Counted from the stretch's first letter, positions 19,106-32,202 are shown. The stretch is 64,000 nucleotides of DNA from Glycomyces sp. TRM65418 (GCF_019710475.1 NZ_JAJFAX010000004.1:124001-188000), one strand, 5' to 3'. Numbers and translations are program-made. Notes: generated by a model not told the origin, from the letters alone.

Positions 19106-19150
19106 ACGGGCTGAGGCGATGCGCTCACGGAGCGCGAGGCTTCAGCCCGT
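19106..19150 (-). terminator. intrinsic terminator of subtilase 2
   Basis: A long imperfect hairpin (ACGGGCTGA outer arms, GCGCTC/GAGCGC inner arms) lies 36 nt past the subtilase 2 stop on the minus strand. It is followed on that strand by a T-rich run, one of the few true U-tract terminators in the window. Confidence 0.7.
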
Positions 19151-19185
19151 CGGTTCGGCGGTCCCGTGGGGGACCGCTCATCGGA

Positions 19186-20355
19186 TCAGAGGGTGTGCAG
19201 CAGTCGGTTCGGGCTGCCGCCGCCCGCGCCGGTCACCACGCCCGTGGTCGCGTTCGAGGTGATCCACGAGGACACCGCCGAAGGCGAGGCGTTCGGGTTG
19301 GCCTGCAGGTACAGTGCGACCGCGCCCGCCACGTGGGGGGAGGCCATGGACGTGCCCGAGATCGTGTTGGTCGCGGACGAGCTCGTGTGCCACGCGGAGG
19401 TGATGCTCGAGCCCGGCGCGAACACGTCCAGGCAGGAGCCGTAGTTGGAGTAGCTCGCGCGCGCGTCGGTCGAGGTGGTCGCGCCGACGGTGATCGCCGA
19501 CGGCGTGGAGGCCGGGGAGAAGCTGCAGGCGTTGGCGTTCGAGTTGCCCGCCGCCACTACGAAGCTCACGCCCGAGGCCACGGCCGAGGCGACCGCGTTG
19601 TTGATCGCCGACGAGTACCCGCCGCCGAGGCTCATGTTGGCCACGGCGGGCTTGATCGCGTTGGCGGCGACCCAGTTGATGCCGTTGACGACCCCGGCGG
19701 TGGTGCCCGAGCCGGAGTTGTTCAGCACGCGCACGCCGTGCAGGGTGACGTTCTTGGCGACGCCGTGGATGCTGCCGCCCACGGTCCCGGCGACGTGGGT
19801 GCCGTGGCCGTTGCCGTCCTGCGGCGTCGAGTCGTTCTGGATGAAGTCCCGGCCGTTGCCCACGCGCCCGCTGAACTGCGAGTGGGAGGCGTTGATGCCG
19901 GTGTCGACGATGTAGGCGTGGACGCCCGCACCGGTGTAGTTGTAGGTGTAGGTGCCCGAGAGCGGCCGGTTGCGCTGGTCGATCCGGTCGAGGCCCCAGG
20001 TGGCGTTCGACTGGGTCGCGTCGATCGAGACGACGGCGTTCTGCTCGACGAAGGCCACGCCGTCGACGGCGGCGAGTTCCTTCGCCTCGTTCTCGCTGGA
20101 CTCCATGAGGAACGCGTCGATCTCCGTGAAGGTCTCGACGACCTCCTCGCCTTCGATGTGCTTGACGGCGGAGGCGACGGACGCGCCCTCCTCCAGGACG
20201 ACGATGTACTCCCCGGCGATGGCGTCGGCGGCGTCCTCGCCGACGATGCTGCCGGTCGGAGGCTTGGCCTCGGCGGCGGTGGCCGTGAAGGCGATGGCGG
20301 TGAAGGCGGCGACGCCGAGTGCGGCCGCCGCGATGGATCGTTGCTTGGTTGACAT
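19186..20355 (-). CDS. secreted S8 subtilisin-like serine protease 2
   Basis: A 389-aa pre-pro-subtilase: signal peptide (MSTKQRSIAAAALG and an Ala-rich core), I9 propeptide (GEYIVVLEEGASV to FVEQNAVVSI), then an S8 domain with Asp in IVDTGIN, His in GNGHGTHVAGT and Ser in SGTSMASPHVAG. It resembles aqualysin/proteinase K-type enzymes. ATG 20355 follows GAAGGGAT. A large part of the coding DNA is nearly identical to subtilase 3, including silent positions. Confidence 0.94.
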   Translation of the reverse strand: MSTKQRSIAAAALGVAAFTAIAFTATAAEAKPPTGSIVGEDAADAIAGEYIVVLEEGASVASAVKHIEGEEVVETFTEIDAFLMESSENEAKELAAVDGVAFVEQNAVVSIDATQSNATWGLDRIDQRNRPLSGTYTYNYTGAGVHAYIVDTGINASHSQFSGRVGNGRDFIQNDSTPQDGNGHGTHVAGTVGGSIHGVAKNVTLHGVRVLNNSGSGTTAGVVNGINWVAANAIKPAVANMSLGGGYSSAINNAVASAVASGVSFVVAAGNSNANACSFSPASTPSAITVGATTSTDARASYSNYGSCLDVFAPGSSITSAWHTSSSATNTISGTSMASPHVAGAVALYLQANPNASPSAVSSWITSNATTGVVTGAGGGSPNRLLHTL

Positions 20356-20651
20356 GGACGGTGATCCCTTCGGGTGGTCCCGGCGGTCCAGTGCCGGAAC
20401 GGGATTGAGGGTGGTGGCGGGGACCGGATCCGGCTGGCGCCGAAGTCGTGGGGAGGGCTCAGTCGTGGGAAGGGATCGGTCGTCGGACGGATCGGTCATC
20501 GGGGAGGGCGGGTGCGGGGCCGCGGATCGGGCCTCGGCGCGGCAGGGGTGCCGGTGCGACGGTTCCAGGACGTCCCCGGTTCCTCGCGTGCCGCGGTGAA
20601 TGGGGGAAGGGCCGATCCGCGGGCACCCGCTATTCAGTTATGCGGGGGGCA

Positions 20652-22196
<1,545 letters not shown>

Positions 22197-22511
22197 AGGG
22201 GGGTACTCCCTCTCGGTTCAGACGGCGGGGTGCGTAAGGCGGTAGAGCGGGGCGCACCCACGCGCAGGGGGCGGTTCGGTGGAACCCGACCCTTTCGGGC
22301 TTTCAAACCGAGGTTAGGGAAATCACATCGAATTGTGAAGCCCCTGGAAGAGACCCATAAATCAGTGAATGAAGAGTCGGTTACCAACCGGTATGGGAGC
22401 GTTCGTAACCGATAGAATATTCGGCTCCGTCGATATCTACGCGCCTTGAAGCACCCACGGCGAGGCCGCCTGAACCGGATCGAACCCTAAGCGCCCCAAG
22501 GCGAAACGGCC
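22197..22511. other. intergenic region between subtilase 3 and the ABC-F gene
   Basis: It contains the subtilase 3 promoter (22311-22339) with an overlapping TCACA-N6-TGTGA dyad (22323-22338), and a second inverted repeat TCGGTTAC / GTAACCGA around 22378-22414. The ABC-F gene ends at 22512 on the minus strand. No ORF is supported. Confidence 0.55.
22311..22339 (-). promoter_or_regulatory. candidate promoter of subtilase 3 with overlapping dyad
   Basis: On the minus strand TTCACA (22339-22334) and TAACCT (22316-22311) are 17 nt apart. The dyad TCACA-N6-TGTGA (22323-22338) overlaps the -35 and spacer, a position suited to a repressor; the binding protein is unknown. Confidence 0.5.
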
Positions 22512-24311
22512 TCAGTCGGCGAGCTCCATCCAGCGCTCCTCGATCTCGTCCCGTTCGGTCTCGAGCGCCGTCAACCGATCCTGCAGTTCCGCGAGCTTCC
22601 CCGGGTCCGTCGCGGACTCGGCCATCTCGGCGTGCACGACGGCGATCCGCTCCTCGACCTTCTCCAAGCGACGCTCCAGCTTCGACAGCTCCTTCTGCGT
22701 CGCCCGGTCCACGGCCGCGGGCGACTTCGCGGCGCTCGCGGCCGCCGCCCCGCCGGCGCCCTGCGCCTGCGACACCGCCGTCTTCACCACGTCCGCGCGC
22801 CGCTCCAGGTACTCCTCGACGCCGCGCGGCAGCATCCGCAGCCGACGGTCGCCCAGCAGCGCCCACGTCTCGTCGGCGACCCGCTCGGTGAAGTACCGGT
22901 CGTGGCTCACGACCACCATCGTCCCGGCCCAGTCGTCGAGCAGGTCTTCGAGCTGCGTCAGCGTCTCGATGTCGAGGTCGTTCGTCGGCTCGTCCAGGAA
23001 CAGCACGTTCGGCTCGGCCATGAGCAGCCGCGCCAGCTGGAGCCGGCGGCGCTGCCCGCCGGAGAGGTCCCGCACGAACGTGCGCTGCCGCCCGCCGACG
23101 AACCCGAGCCGCTCGGCGAGCTGCCCGGCCGACATCTCCTTCTTGCCCAACTGGACCCGCTTCGCGACGGCCTCGACCGCCTCCAGCACCCGCCAGGACC
23201 CGTCGAGGTCCTCCATGTGCTGGGTCAGCCACGCGAGCTTCACGGTGCGGCCCACCTTGATGCGTCCCGCGGCGGGCTGCACGTCGTCGATCGCGTTGGC
23301 GAGGGTGCGCAGCAGCGAGGTCTTGCCCGCGCCGTTGACCCCCAGCAGGCCGATCCGCTTGCCGGGCCCCAGGATCCAGTCGAGGCCTTCGAGCAGCGTC
23401 TGGTCCCCGGCCTTGACGGTGACGTCCTTCGCCTCGAACACGGTCTTGCCCAGGCGCCCGGTCGCGAAGCTCACCAGCTCGGCGGCGTCGCGCGGCGGCG
23501 GCTCGTTCGCGATGAGCTCGTTCGCGGCGTCCACCCGGAACTTCGCCTTCGACGTGCGCGCCTTGGGGCCGCGGCGCAGCCACGCGAGCTCCTTGCGCAT
23601 GAGGTTCTGGCGCTTCTCCTCGGCCACGTTCGCCTGCCGCTCGCGCTCGGCGCGGGCGAGGACGTAGGCCGAGTAGCCGCCGTCGTACTCGAACACGTCG
23701 CCGCGCTGGACGTCCCAGATGTGGTCGCAGATCTCGTCGAGGAACCACCGGTCGTGCGTGACGACGATGATCGCCGAGCGCGTCGAGTTCAGGTACGAGG
23801 CGAGCCAGGCGATGCCCTCGATGTCGAGGTGGTTCGTCGGCTCGTCGAGGAGCAGCAGGTCGGCGTCGTCGGTGAGGACCCGGGCGAGGTCGACGCGGCG
23901 GCGCTCGCCGCCGGAGAGCACGCCGATCCGGGAGTCGAGGCCTTCGGGCAGGCCGGGGGCGTCGAGGCCGCCGAACAGGCCCGTGAGGATCTCGCGGGTG
24001 CGCGCGTCGGACGCCCACTCGTGGGCGTCGGCGTCGCCGAAGAGGGCGTCGCGGACGGTCGCGGCGTCGTCGAGCGAGTCGGTCTGGCCGAGGACGGCGA
24101 GGCGGGTGCCGCCGGTGTGCACGACCCGCCCCGAATCGGGCTCGTCGACGCGGGCGATGAGGCGCAGCAGCGTCGACTTCCCGTCGCCGTTGCGGCCGAC
24201 GACGCCGACGCGCTGACCGACGGCGACGCCGAGGGAGACCGCGTCGAGGACCACCTGATCGGGGTAGGCCTTGGAGACGGTTTCGAGGTTGACGAGATTG
24301 GGCGCTGACAC
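22512..24311 (-). CDS. ABC-F family ATPase
   Basis: A 599-aa soluble protein with two ABC domains and no membrane segments. Walker A motifs are GRNGDGKST near residue 35 and GVNGAGKTS near residue 315; both have LSGGERRRV/LSGGQRRRL and LDEPTNHLD/LDEPTNDLD. A linker of charged residues joins them and a C-terminal coiled coil (KELSKLERRLEKVEERI) closes it, as in Uup-type ABC-F proteins, which act on the ribosome or in DNA maintenance. Start GTG 24311 (VSAPNLVNLE) fits the family N-terminus. Confidence 0.92.
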   Translation of the reverse strand: MSAPNLVNLETVSKAYPDQVVLDAVSLGVAVGQRVGVVGRNGDGKSTLLRLIARVDEPDSGRVVHTGGTRLAVLGQTDSLDDAATVRDALFGDADAHEWASDARTREILTGLFGGLDAPGLPEGLDSRIGVLSGGERRRVDLARVLTDDADLLLLDEPTNHLDIEGIAWLASYLNSTRSAIIVVTHDRWFLDEICDHIWDVQRGDVFEYDGGYSAYVLARAERERQANVAEEKRQNLMRKELAWLRRGPKARTSKAKFRVDAANELIANEPPPRDAAELVSFATGRLGKTVFEAKDVTVKAGDQTLLEGLDWILGPGKRIGLLGVNGAGKTSLLRTLANAIDDVQPAAGRIKVGRTVKLAWLTQHMEDLDGSWRVLEAVEAVAKRVQLGKKEMSAGQLAERLGFVGGRQRTFVRDLSGGQRRRLQLARLLMAEPNVLFLDEPTNDLDIETLTQLEDLLDDWAGTMVVVSHDRYFTERVADETWALLGDRRLRMLPRGVEEYLERRADVVKTAVSQAQGAGGAAAASAAKSPAAVDRATQKELSKLERRLEKVEERIAVVHAEMAESATDPGKLAELQDRLTALETERDEIEERWMELAD

Positions 24312-24545
24312 GAGGCACAAGCCTACCCGCGAACCCGGGAGCGCCCGGAGCGCCGGTTCACGAGGCGTGACGGGCCGGGCGCGCCGCACCGCCGAGGGCG
24401 TTCGCGCGCGGTCGCCGAAGGCCGCATCGACGCCCGGGGCGGCGGCCGATGCCACCTGCGACGGCGTCGGCCGTGTTCCCTAGCATGGGCGAGGTCCCGC
24501 CGCATCAGGGCGGGGCCTCGACCTCCATGCACCTGAAGGCCCTTG

Positions 24546-25163
24546 ATGGACGAACCGACGCCCGAACCGGTGCCGCGCACTCCCGTGATCACCGTCGAAG
24601 CCGCCCTGCCCGAGAGGCACACCGCGGCCGGATGGACCGCTCCGGTCGGCCGGACCGACCGGACGGCGGCCCCGGAAGTCCGCTGCCCCCACCAGGTCCC
24701 GTTCGGCTCCCTGCGGCCGCGAGGGCGGCTCCTGTTGGTCGGGGCGGTCGTCGCCTGCAGCGCGAGCTCGCTGGTCGTCGTCGTGGGCGTCCTCGCCGGG
24801 CTGCTGCTCTTCCTCTTCGGGGTGCTCGACGCCGACCATTTCGCGGCCTTCCTCGGCCTCCTGCTGATCGCCGGCGCCGCGCTCCAGGCGGTCGGCAACA
24901 TCGCGCTCCTGCGGACCTGGTTCCGGCTGCACCGCCCGAGCGACACCATGATCGTCTCGGGGTTCCTCGGCTTCCTGGCGTCCCTCTCCGGCATGGTGCT
25001 CTTCACGCTCCGCTCCGAGCAGTACGGGCTGCTCGTGATCACGCTGCCCGCCGCGGTCGTGACCTGGGCGCTCTGGTCCTGCCGGCGCGTGCTGTACGAC
25101 CGCCGCAGCTGCCAGGCCCACCCGGAGTTCCCTCCGGCGGTCCTCGCGATGGTCAGGACCTGA
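24546..25163 (+). CDS. membrane protein of unknown function
   Basis: A 205-aa protein with a Pro/Thr-rich cytoplasmic N-terminus of about 60 residues and four hydrophobic segments (roughly residues 62-92, 97-120, 133-153, 159-174), then a Cys/Arg-containing tail. TAGCAT at 24481-24486 could be its -10. The start is ATG 24546, next to an in-frame TTG. I do not recognise the family. Confidence 0.65.
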   Translation: MDEPTPEPVPRTPVITVEAALPERHTAAGWTAPVGRTDRTAAPEVRCPHQVPFGSLRPRGRLLLVGAVVACSASSLVVVVGVLAGLLLFLFGVLDADHFAAFLGLLLIAGAALQAVGNIALLRTWFRLHRPSDTMIVSGFLGFLASLSGMVLFTLRSEQYGLLVITLPAAVVTWALWSCRRVLYDRRSCQAHPEFPPAVLAMVRT

Positions 25164-25234
25164 GCGGAGCGGCGTCGGCGCTCGGCGGCTGCGGGGCCGT
25201 CCGACCGCCTCGCGCTCGGCCCGTCGCGGGACGC

Positions 25235-25270
25235 CGCAGGGGCGGACCGCGAAAGCGGTCCGCCCCTGCG
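25235..25270. terminator. bidirectional hairpin with GAAA loop
   Basis: A perfect 16-bp stem (25235-25250 with 25255-25270) capped by a GAAA tetraloop between the membrane protein gene and convergent leuA. Confidence 0.85.
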
Positions 25271-25278
25271 CGTGCGGG

Positions 25279-27131
<1,853 letters not shown>

Positions 27132-27260
27132 GACCCATGGAGCCTACACCGCGACGGCGACCCGGGTCGAGACCGATGCCCGAATGCTGGGACCGTACGC
27201 GTGAAGGCTGAGACGCCGCGACCGGCGTCGTGCCCGGTCCGCGGTCCCGTGCCCGCCGCC

Positions 27261-27839
27261 CTACGGCTTGATGAGCAGGTCCTCGATCGCCAGTCGCGCA
27301 CGCGGCGCCCGGTCCGGGCCCGCCACCGACTCGGCCAGCGCGGCCGGGTCGCCGGGGACGCCGATCGCGGCCACCGCGGTCGGCACCAGCGTCTCGGGCA
27401 GCGCGAACTCGGCGGCCAATGCGGCCGCGTCGAACCCGGCCATCTGACGGACGGTGAGGCCTTCGGCGGCGGCCTGGAACGTCAGGTGCGCCATGGCCTG
27501 CCCGAGGTCGTACATGGCGTGCCCGAGCGGGCCGCGCTCGTTGGCCTCGGTGCGCACGGCCACGAGCAGCGCGGACGCGTGCGACGCCCATTCGCGGTTG
27601 CCGGGGTTGAGGCAGTCGACGACGCGCTTGAACTCGCCGGTGTCGCGCTTGGCGAGGAGGAACCGCCACGGCTGGGTGTTGCCGGAGCTTGGGGCCCAGC
27701 GGGCGGCTTCGAGAAGGGCGGTGACCTGGGCGTCCGTCAGGTCGACGTCGGGGGCGAAGGCGCGGGTGGAGTGCCGGGAGGCGAGCAGCGGGTGGATGGG
27801 GACCGCGGTCTGGGCGTGGCGGTCGGCGGTTGCGGTCAT
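27261..27839 (-). CDS. nitroreductase family protein
   Basis: A 192-aa FMN-dependent nitroreductase-fold protein. The FMN-binding start (LASRHSTRAFAP) is near residue 20, ARWAPSSGNTQPWRFL near residue 45, and a Gly-rich C-terminal region (VAAIGVPGDP) follows. Family members reduce nitro groups, quinones or flavins with NAD(P)H; the physiological substrate is unknown. ATG 27839 has GAAGGAA upstream. Confidence 0.9.
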   Translation of the reverse strand: MTATADRHAQTAVPIHPLLASRHSTRAFAPDVDLTDAQVTALLEAARWAPSSGNTQPWRFLLAKRDTGEFKRVVDCLNPGNREWASHASALLVAVRTEANERGPLGHAMYDLGQAMAHLTFQAAAEGLTVRQMAGFDAAALAAEFALPETLVPTAVAAIGVPGDPAALAESVAGPDRAPRARLAIEDLLIKP

Positions 27840-28026
27840 GCGCGTTCCTTCGATTGCTGTCGTGGCGCCGCCCGTGCCGGGGTCCGCTCGGGGCCTTCCG
27901 GGGCGGCGTCTTGCGGTCGCGGCGCTGTCGCGTCCGGCGGCATCGTCGTCGCCGACGGGACGGGCGCCATCGTTCATGGTGCCACGCGCGGCTGTGGGAA
28001 CCGCGGTTCGTGTCGGCTTCCTTACT

Positions 28027-28108
28027 CTCCTGTGGTGCCTTCGGGCGCTCCTGAGGCGCCTTCACGCTCCCGTGGCGCCCTCGGTCGCTTCTGTGGCGCC
28101 TTCGGCGG
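28027..28108. repeat. about 21-bp degenerate tandem repeat at a lipoprotein 3' end
   Basis: Four units of the form CTCCTGTGGCGCCTTCGGNCG start near 28027, 28048, 28067 and 28088. The second unit is 19 nt rather than 21. The repeat encodes the EGAT-rich tail of the minus-strand lipoprotein and continues past its stop codon. Confidence 0.7.
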
Positions 28109-28853
28109 CGGGCGTCGGCGACGGGGTCGCGCCGGGAGCCGGCGTGGCCGTCGCGGACGGGTCGACCGACGGGCTCGGCTCCTCGGGCGCCTTGCGGTCC
28201 AGCGGCTCGGCGTCGACGATCTCGCCGGGGAGCGCGACCGTGGCCGCCGCCGGCTCGGGCGGGGCGGCGAGTTCGAGGGTCCCGAAGTCGCCGCTTGCGA
28301 CGGACAGGATCGTCCCGGCCGCGTCGAGGCACCATTCGCCGGGCGGGATCGGCGTGTCGACCACGACCGTGTTCGGCGTGAGGGTGAAGCAGTCGCCTTC
28401 CTGCGCGACGGCGAACGGCAGGTGCCGGTCGAGCAGCTGCGGGAGCCACTCGACGAACGGCAGCTGCACCCGCGGGTCGTAGGCCCGGGGGATCTCGCCG
28501 GTGATCCCGGCGAGCTTCACGCACCGGTCCGCGGCGCACTGGAAGAACCCGCCGGTCGTCCAGGCCACCGTCACGTCGACCGTGCCGCCGAGCGCCCAGT
28601 CGGGCACGTCAACGCGCCACGTGCCGTCCTCCGCGGCCCAGACCGTGACGACACCGCCCGCGGACCACGCGTACTCGGCGGTGAACGTCGCGTCGAGGGC
28701 CTTGCTGACCCGGCCGATGAGCGTCGCCTGGGCGCTCGCGCGCCTCGGCGCCTGCTCGGTCTGGTCGACCGCCGTGGCCGTCCCGCACCCCGCCACGGCC
28801 AGCAGCACCGCTGTCGTGAGCGCCGCCACAATGCCTGTCCATCTCCATGCCAC
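28062..28853 (-). CDS. lipoprotein with Pro/Ala/Thr-rich C-terminus
   Basis: A 263-aa exported lipoprotein: signal peptide ending in VLLAVAGC (lipobox Cys near residue 23). A central domain of about 150 residues has four Cys residues, two of them in CAADRC, and may be disulfide bonded. The last 60 residues are low complexity (Pro, Ala, Thr, Glu), probably a surface linker. GTG 28853 is the only suitable start before the signal. Function unknown; it is divergent from lysC. Confidence 0.75.
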   Translation of the reverse strand: MAWRWTGIVAALTTAVLLAVAGCGTATAVDQTEQAPRRASAQATLIGRVSKALDATFTAEYAWSAGGVVTVWAAEDGTWRVDVPDWALGGTVDVTVAWTTGGFFQCAADRCVKLAGITGEIPRAYDPRVQLPFVEWLPQLLDRHLPFAVAQEGDCFTLTPNTVVVDTPIPPGEWCLDAAGTILSVASGDFGTLELAAPPEPAAATVALPGEIVDAEPLDRKAPEEPSPSVDPSATATPAPGATPSPTPAAEGATEATEGATGA

Positions 28854-28983
28854 CGCCCGATTCTCGTGTCCCCGGAGCGAGAACGACCTGGCGACACACC
28901 GGTACTCGCAGCTAAGGTGAGGTGGCCGCCCGCTCGCGGGTGGCTCCGAGTGACCCCAGACACGAGCGAGTGAGGTGGAATCC

Positions 28984-30249
28984 GTGGCGCTAGTCGTGCA
29001 GAAGTACGGCGGATCATCGGTGGAGAATGCTGAGCGCGTCAAGCGCGTCGCCGAGCGAGTGGTCGCGACGCGAAAGCGCGGCGACGACGTCGTCGTCGTC
29101 GTCTCCGCCATGGGTGACACCACCGACGAGCTGCTCGACCTCGCAGCCCAGGTCTCGCCCCTGCCCGAACCGAGGGAACTCGACATGCTGCTGACCGCCG
29201 GAGAGCGCATCTCCATGGCGCTGCTGGCGATGGCGATCAACAACCTCGGCTTCCAGGCCCGCTCGTTCACCGGCTCCCAGGCCGGCATGATCACCACCGC
29301 CGCGCACGGGGTCGCCCGCATCATCGACGTCACGCCCGGCCGGATCCGCTCCTCGCTCGACGAGGGGTTCATCACGATCGTGGCCGGGTTCCAAGGCGTC
29401 AGCCAGGACACCAAGGACATCACCACGCTCGGCCGCGGCGGCTCGGACACGACCGCCGTCGCCCTGGCCGCGGCCCTGAACGCGGACGTCTGCGAGATCT
29501 ACTCGGACGTGGACGGCGTGTTCACGGCCGACCCGCGGATCGTGCCCAACGCGAAGAAGCTCGACACGATCACGTTCGAGGAGATGCTGGAGATGGCCGC
29601 CTCCGGCGCCAAGATCCTGCACCTGCGCAGCGTGGAATACGCCCGGCGGTACGGGATGCCGCTGCACGTCCGTTCGTCGTACTCGACCAAGACCGGCACG
29701 ATGGTGTCGGGTTACATGGAGGAGCTGCCCGTGGAGCAAGCACTCATCAGCGGCGTCGCGCACGACCGCTCCGAGGCCAAGATCACCGTCACCCGCGTCC
29801 CGGACAAGCCCGGCGCGGCCGCCTCGATCTTCCAGGTCATCGCCGACGCCGAGATCGACATCGACATGATCGTGCAGAACGTGTCGACCGCCGGCAACGG
29901 CCACACCGACATCTCCTTCACGCTGCCGAAGGAGGCCGGCCCGAAGGCGACCGGCGCGCTGAAGAAGCACCAGGCCGAGATCGGCTTCGAGAAGATCATC
30001 TTCGACGAGAACATCGGCAAGATCTCCCTGATCGGCGCCGGGATGCGCTCGCACCCGGGCGTGACGGCGAACTTCTGCCAGGCGCTCGCGGACGCGGGCG
30101 TCAACATCGAGATCATCTCGACCTCGGAGATCCGCATCTCCGTGGTCTGCCGCGACACCGACCTGGACGCGGCCGTGCGCGCGGTGCACGACAAGTTCGA
30201 ACTGGGCGGCGCCGAAGAGGCCGTCGTATACGCGGGGACGGGGCGATAA
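28984..30249 (+). CDS. lysC: aspartate kinase
   Basis: A 421-aa aspartokinase, first step of the Lys/Met/Thr/diaminopimelate pathway. VQKYGGSS at residues 5-12 is the kinase signature; the C-terminal third has tandem ACT domains ([21 protein letters not shown]) for feedback control. GTG 28984 with GAGGTGG upstream gives the usual start [10 protein letters not shown]. An in-frame ATG at 29716 ([17 protein letters not shown]) matches the place where actinobacterial lysC often starts a separate beta subunit. asd follows 2 nt later. Confidence 0.96.
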   Translation: MALVVQKYGGSSVENAERVKRVAERVVATRKRGDDVVVVVSAMGDTTDELLDLAAQVSPLPEPRELDMLLTAGERISMALLAMAINNLGFQARSFTGSQAGMITTAAHGVARIIDVTPGRIRSSLDEGFITIVAGFQGVSQDTKDITTLGRGGSDTTAVALAAALNADVCEIYSDVDGVFTADPRIVPNAKKLDTITFEEMLEMAASGAKILHLRSVEYARRYGMPLHVRSSYSTKTGTMVSGYMEELPVEQALISGVAHDRSEAKITVTRVPDKPGAAASIFQVIADAEIDIDMIVQNVSTAGNGHTDISFTLPKEAGPKATGALKKHQAEIGFEKIIFDENIGKISLIGAGMRSHPGVTANFCQALADAGVNIEIISTSEIRISVVCRDTDLDAAVRAVHDKFELGGAEEAVVYAGTGR

Positions 30250-30251
30250 GT

Positions 30252-31319
30252 ATGGCGCGCAAGCTGAATGTGGCCATCGTCGGCGCCACGGGCGTCGTCG
30301 GGTCGATCATGCGGCGGCTCATCGCCGAGGAGCGCGACAACTGGGGCGAGGTCCGCCTCATCGCCTCGCCGCGGTCGGCGGGCAAGCTCCTGTCGGTCGG
30401 GAACGAGACCCTCGAAGTGCAGGCCATCAGCGCCGAGGCCTTCGACGGGATCGACATCGCCCACTTCGACCTGCCGGACGAGGTGAGCGCCGAGTGGGTG
30501 CCCGTGGCCGCCGAGCTGGGCGTGGTCGTCATCGACAAGTCCGGCTACTTCCGGATGGACCCGGACGTGCCGCTGGTGTGCCGCGAGGCCAACCCGGAGG
30601 AGGCCCGCAACCGGCCCAAGGGCATCATCGCGAACGCCAACTGCACCACCCTGGCGCTCATCCCGACGCTCGCGGCGCTCGACGAGCACTTCGGGCTCGT
30701 GTCGATGTCGGTGGCCTCGTACCAGGCCGCGTCCGGCTCGGGCAAGGAAGGCCTCGAGGCGCTGTACGCGCAGCTGCAGAAGATCAACGGCGTCGACCGG
30801 ATCGGCACCGAGCCCGGTGACGTGCGCGCGGTGCTCGGCGAGGAGTTCAACGCGCCGTTCGGGGCGCCGCTGGCGCTGAACGTGGTCCCGAAGGTGGGCG
30901 GCTGGAAGGACGACGGCTGGACCTCGGAGGAGCTGAAGGTCCGCAACGAGTCCCGCAAGATCCTGGGCCTGCCGGACCTGAAGGTCGCGTCGACGTGCGT
31001 GCGGGTGCCGGTGGCCGTGGGCCACTCGCAGGTCGTGCACGCGACGTTCGACCGCGAGGTGACCGTGGCCGAGGCGCACCGCGTGCTCGCGGCGGCGGAC
31101 GGCGTGGACCTGGTGGACGACCCGGCGAACATGGTGTTCCCGATGCCGATCGACTCGGTCGGCAAGGGCGGCACGCAGGTCGGGCGGATCCGCCAGTCGA
31201 TCGACTTCCCGAACTCGCTGGAGTTCTTCGTCGTCGCCGACAACCTCATGAAGGGCGCGGCCCTGAACTCGATCGAGACCGCGGACCTCGTGCGCCGGGA
31301 ACTCGAAGCCGGGGCGTAG
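30252..31319 (+). CDS. asd: aspartate-semialdehyde dehydrogenase
   Basis: A 355-aa NADPH-dependent enzyme reducing aspartyl phosphate to aspartate semialdehyde. The Rossmann motif VGATGVVGS is near residue 10, and the catalytic Cys is Cys131 in NANCTTLALIP. A conserved substrate-binding segment follows (ASYQAASGSGKEG). It forms the classical actinobacterial lysC-asd operon; a strong hairpin follows. Confidence 0.96.
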   Translation: MARKLNVAIVGATGVVGSIMRRLIAEERDNWGEVRLIASPRSAGKLLSVGNETLEVQAISAEAFDGIDIAHFDLPDEVSAEWVPVAAELGVVVIDKSGYFRMDPDVPLVCREANPEEARNRPKGIIANANCTTLALIPTLAALDEHFGLVSMSVASYQAASGSGKEGLEALYAQLQKINGVDRIGTEPGDVRAVLGEEFNAPFGAPLALNVVPKVGGWKDDGWTSEELKVRNESRKILGLPDLKVASTCVRVPVAVGHSQVVHATFDREVTVAEAHRVLAAADGVDLVDDPANMVFPMPIDSVGKGGTQVGRIRQSIDFPNSLEFFVVADNLMKGAALNSIETADLVRRELEAGA

Positions 31320-31355
31320 GCCCGGCGGCGAGCACACGAGCGGCGAGCACACGAC

Positions 31356-31385
31356 GCGGCCCCGAGGCGAACGCCTCGGGGCCGC
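31356..31385. terminator. bidirectional hairpin after asd
   Basis: A perfect 14-bp stem (31356-31369 with 31372-31385) with a 2-nt loop, between asd and the convergent permease gene. A short direct repeat GGCGAGCACACGA precedes it at about 31326 and 31341. Confidence 0.8.
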
Positions 31386-31407
31386 GGTTCGCACTGCGTC
31401 GCGCTTT

Positions 31408-32202
31408 TTAAGCGTCGCGCTTCTTGAACAGGATCCAAGCGCCCGTGATGATCAGGGCCGCGAAGACCGCGAACACGCCGCCGGAGGCCCAGCGGCCGAA
31501 GAAGTCGAAGTCCGGCATGCCGGGTCCGCTCATGTCCTGGACCGCCAGGTCCACCACCATCATCCGCGCGCCGGACATGAACGGCAGGAACTTCACCACC
31601 GGCACCAGCCAGTCCGCCATCGGCAGGAACGACAGCCCGAAGATCAGCGTCTCGAGGATCAGCGGCACCAGGAAGATCACGACCAGCGCCGAGGGCACGC
31701 CCCGGAACAGCAGGCCCAGGCCGAGCCCCACCAGCGTGTAGATCAGCGTGTAGAGCACGTACCCGAGCAGGGCCGACCGCAGGGGGTCCTCGAACAGGCC
31801 CGGCACCTCGCCCCAGAACACCAGGAGCGCGACCGCGTTGAGCGCCATCGACGCCACCGTCACGGCCACGGTCACCGCCGCCACCACCAGGATCTTCGCG
31901 GCGACGAGCCGCGAGCGCTGCGGCAGCGCCGTCAGCGTCGGCTGGATCGTCCCGTGCCGGTACTCGTGTCCGGTCGTGAAGATCCCGATGATCGCCATGA
32001 ACACGGCCAGGAACGGGATGCCGAACGCGGCGCCGCCGTTGAGGCCCGCCGCCACGGTCTCCGAGGTCAGCGGCTCCTCGTTCACCGCGATCCCGGCGAT
32101 GACCGGGATCGCGAGCGAGCAGAGCACGCCGACTCCGATGAGCCAGTACGTCGAACGCAGCGTCGTCAGCCGCGTCCATTCGTAGCGCAGGGCATCAAGC
32201 AT
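31408..32202 (-). CDS. ABC-2 type transporter permease
   Basis: A 264-aa membrane protein with about six hydrophobic segments and the ABC-2 export permease layout: N-terminal amphipathic LRYEWTRLTTLRSTYWL, then GHEYRHGTIQPTLTALPQR, a conserved cytoplasmic loop of this family. It partners the ATPase encoded immediately upstream, overlapping it by 8 nt. ATG 32202 is used; GTG 32211 is possible. Substrate unknown. Confidence 0.88.
   Translation of the reverse strand: MLDALRYEWTRLTTLRSTYWLIGVGVLCSLAIPVIAGIAVNEEPLTSETVAAGLNGGAAFGIPFLAVFMAIIGIFTTGHEYRHGTIQPTLTALPQRSRLVAAKILVVAAVTVAVTVASMALNAVALLVFWGEVPGLFEDPLRSALLGYVLYTLIYTLVGLGLGLLFRGVPSALVVIFLVPLILETLIFGLSFLPMADWLVPVVKFLPFMSGARMMVVDLAVQDMSGPGMPDFDFFGRWASGGVFAVFAALIITGAWILFKKRDA

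Noticed and set aside
22323..22338. CRP-type binding site
   Set aside because: The order is TCACA-N6-TGTGA, the reverse of the CRP consensus half-sites; noted only as a dyad.
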